From CAJCIT01 sp963771305 (GTDB lineage Bacteria > Acidobacteriota > Terriglobia > Bryobacterales > Bryobacteraceae): DNA of 64,000 bases. The stretch spans positions 620,001 to 684,000 of the forward strand of contig CAVYTS010000026.1 in the NCBI GenBank assembly GCA_963771305.1. Direction: 5' to 3'. The translations under genes were made by a program, and so were the position numbers. Under the pieces are notes generated by a model, which searched no databases, had not been told where the DNA came from, and was given only the letters and a program-made list of their open reading frames with translations. Shown one piece after another: positions 63,826-64,000 of this stretch; positions within the stretch are counted from its first letter, which is position 1, and every line of letters begins with the position of its first letter.

Positions 63826-64000
63826 TCAGGCGGCGGCCAGCAGGTCGACGATATCCTGTATCGCGTTGTCGGCCTTGTGATAGGCGGCTTCTAATTTGGT
63901 GTTTGGTCGAGATGCGGGATCAGGCTTGTGGTGGAAGCGGCTGTTGGCGAGAGGGCCGCAGAGGCGCTTGTGGAAGAACAGGAACAGCAGCGCAACCTGT
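63826..64000 (-). CDS. C-terminal end of an unassigned protein, cut by the window edge
   Basis: The leftward frame enters at 64000 and reads QVALLFLFFHKRLCGPLANS, then FHHKPDPASRP and IQDIVDLLAAA before the stop at 63826-63828. The pattern is protein-like and resembles the end of a transposase-type family, but too little is visible for a firm call. Confidence 0.55.
   Translation of the reverse strand, partial: QVALLFLFFHKRLCGPLANSRFHHKPDPASRPNTKLEAAYHKADNAIQDIVDLLAAA

Noticed and set aside
1..64000. rRNA, tRNA or riboswitch genes
   Set aside because: No cloverleaf, CCA-type end, rRNA signature or known riboswitch core was recognised by eye; a covariance search would be decisive.

Overview
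The window looks like a chromosome segment of an Acidobacteriota bacterium of the Bryobacterales / Solibacter type. The evidence is a VWFA-related protein of the acidobacterial kind, two long stand-alone MacB/FtsX permeases (ADOP type), several Tat-exported sugar enzymes, a PEP-CTERM sorting tail and high-GC coding DNA. No rRNA or tRNA gene was recognised. All assignments come from reading the sequence and recalling families; no database search was run.

Positions 1-41.4 kb are mostly chromosomal. They open with a pentose-phosphate cluster (zwf 3' end, pgl, rpiB) running into a transglutaminase-like protein, a PIG-L deacetylase, a GH3 beta-glucosidase and a VWFA protein. A DcaP-like porin with a clear terminator, a peroxiredoxin, a CDF metal exporter, a Gfo/Idh/MocA oxidoreductase and a phytoene-desaturase-like enzyme follow. 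Next come a decayed zeta-type toxin-antitoxin locus, two ADOP permeases, yceH, a siroheme-synthesis gene, a DUF697 protein, a broken nuclease-like gene, yggS and a CocE/NonD hydrolase. An intact ISAzo13-like element (27.5-29.4 kb) interrupts this. Further on are a thioredoxin-like lipid-exported protein, an outer-membrane protein, a TPR/HTH protein, adk, an unassigned 524-residue protein, a TIM-barrel isomerase, an ECF sigma factor with a damaged membrane partner, a beta-propeller protein and yifB/comM.

From 41.4 kb the character changes. yifB stops at its MNPCP motif, where an IS-end-like repeat begins; the same repeat recurs at 53.84 kb. The 12.4 kb between holds ordinary genes (PDZ protein, SnoaL-like protein, SDR), a 3.8 kb mobile element with four genes coupled by ATGA overlaps (DUF6431, CHC2/Toprim primase-like, two tyrosine recombinases) and inverted-repeat ends, and then small accessory genes mixed with gene remnants (recombinase HTH tails, ybjQ tail, yifB fragment).

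From 55.4 kb to the right edge a leftward-reading module resembles an integrative plasmid or phage satellite: prim-pol/winged-helix initiator, small DNA-binding-like protein, primase-helicase, small accessory protein, a large serine recombinase fused to two XRE-type HTH domains, and a second primase-like gene.

Many genes carry single-base frameshifts or in-frame TAG codons, several at homopolymers, including zwf. This is either real decay or base-level assembly error, and it affects how every pseudogene call here should be read.
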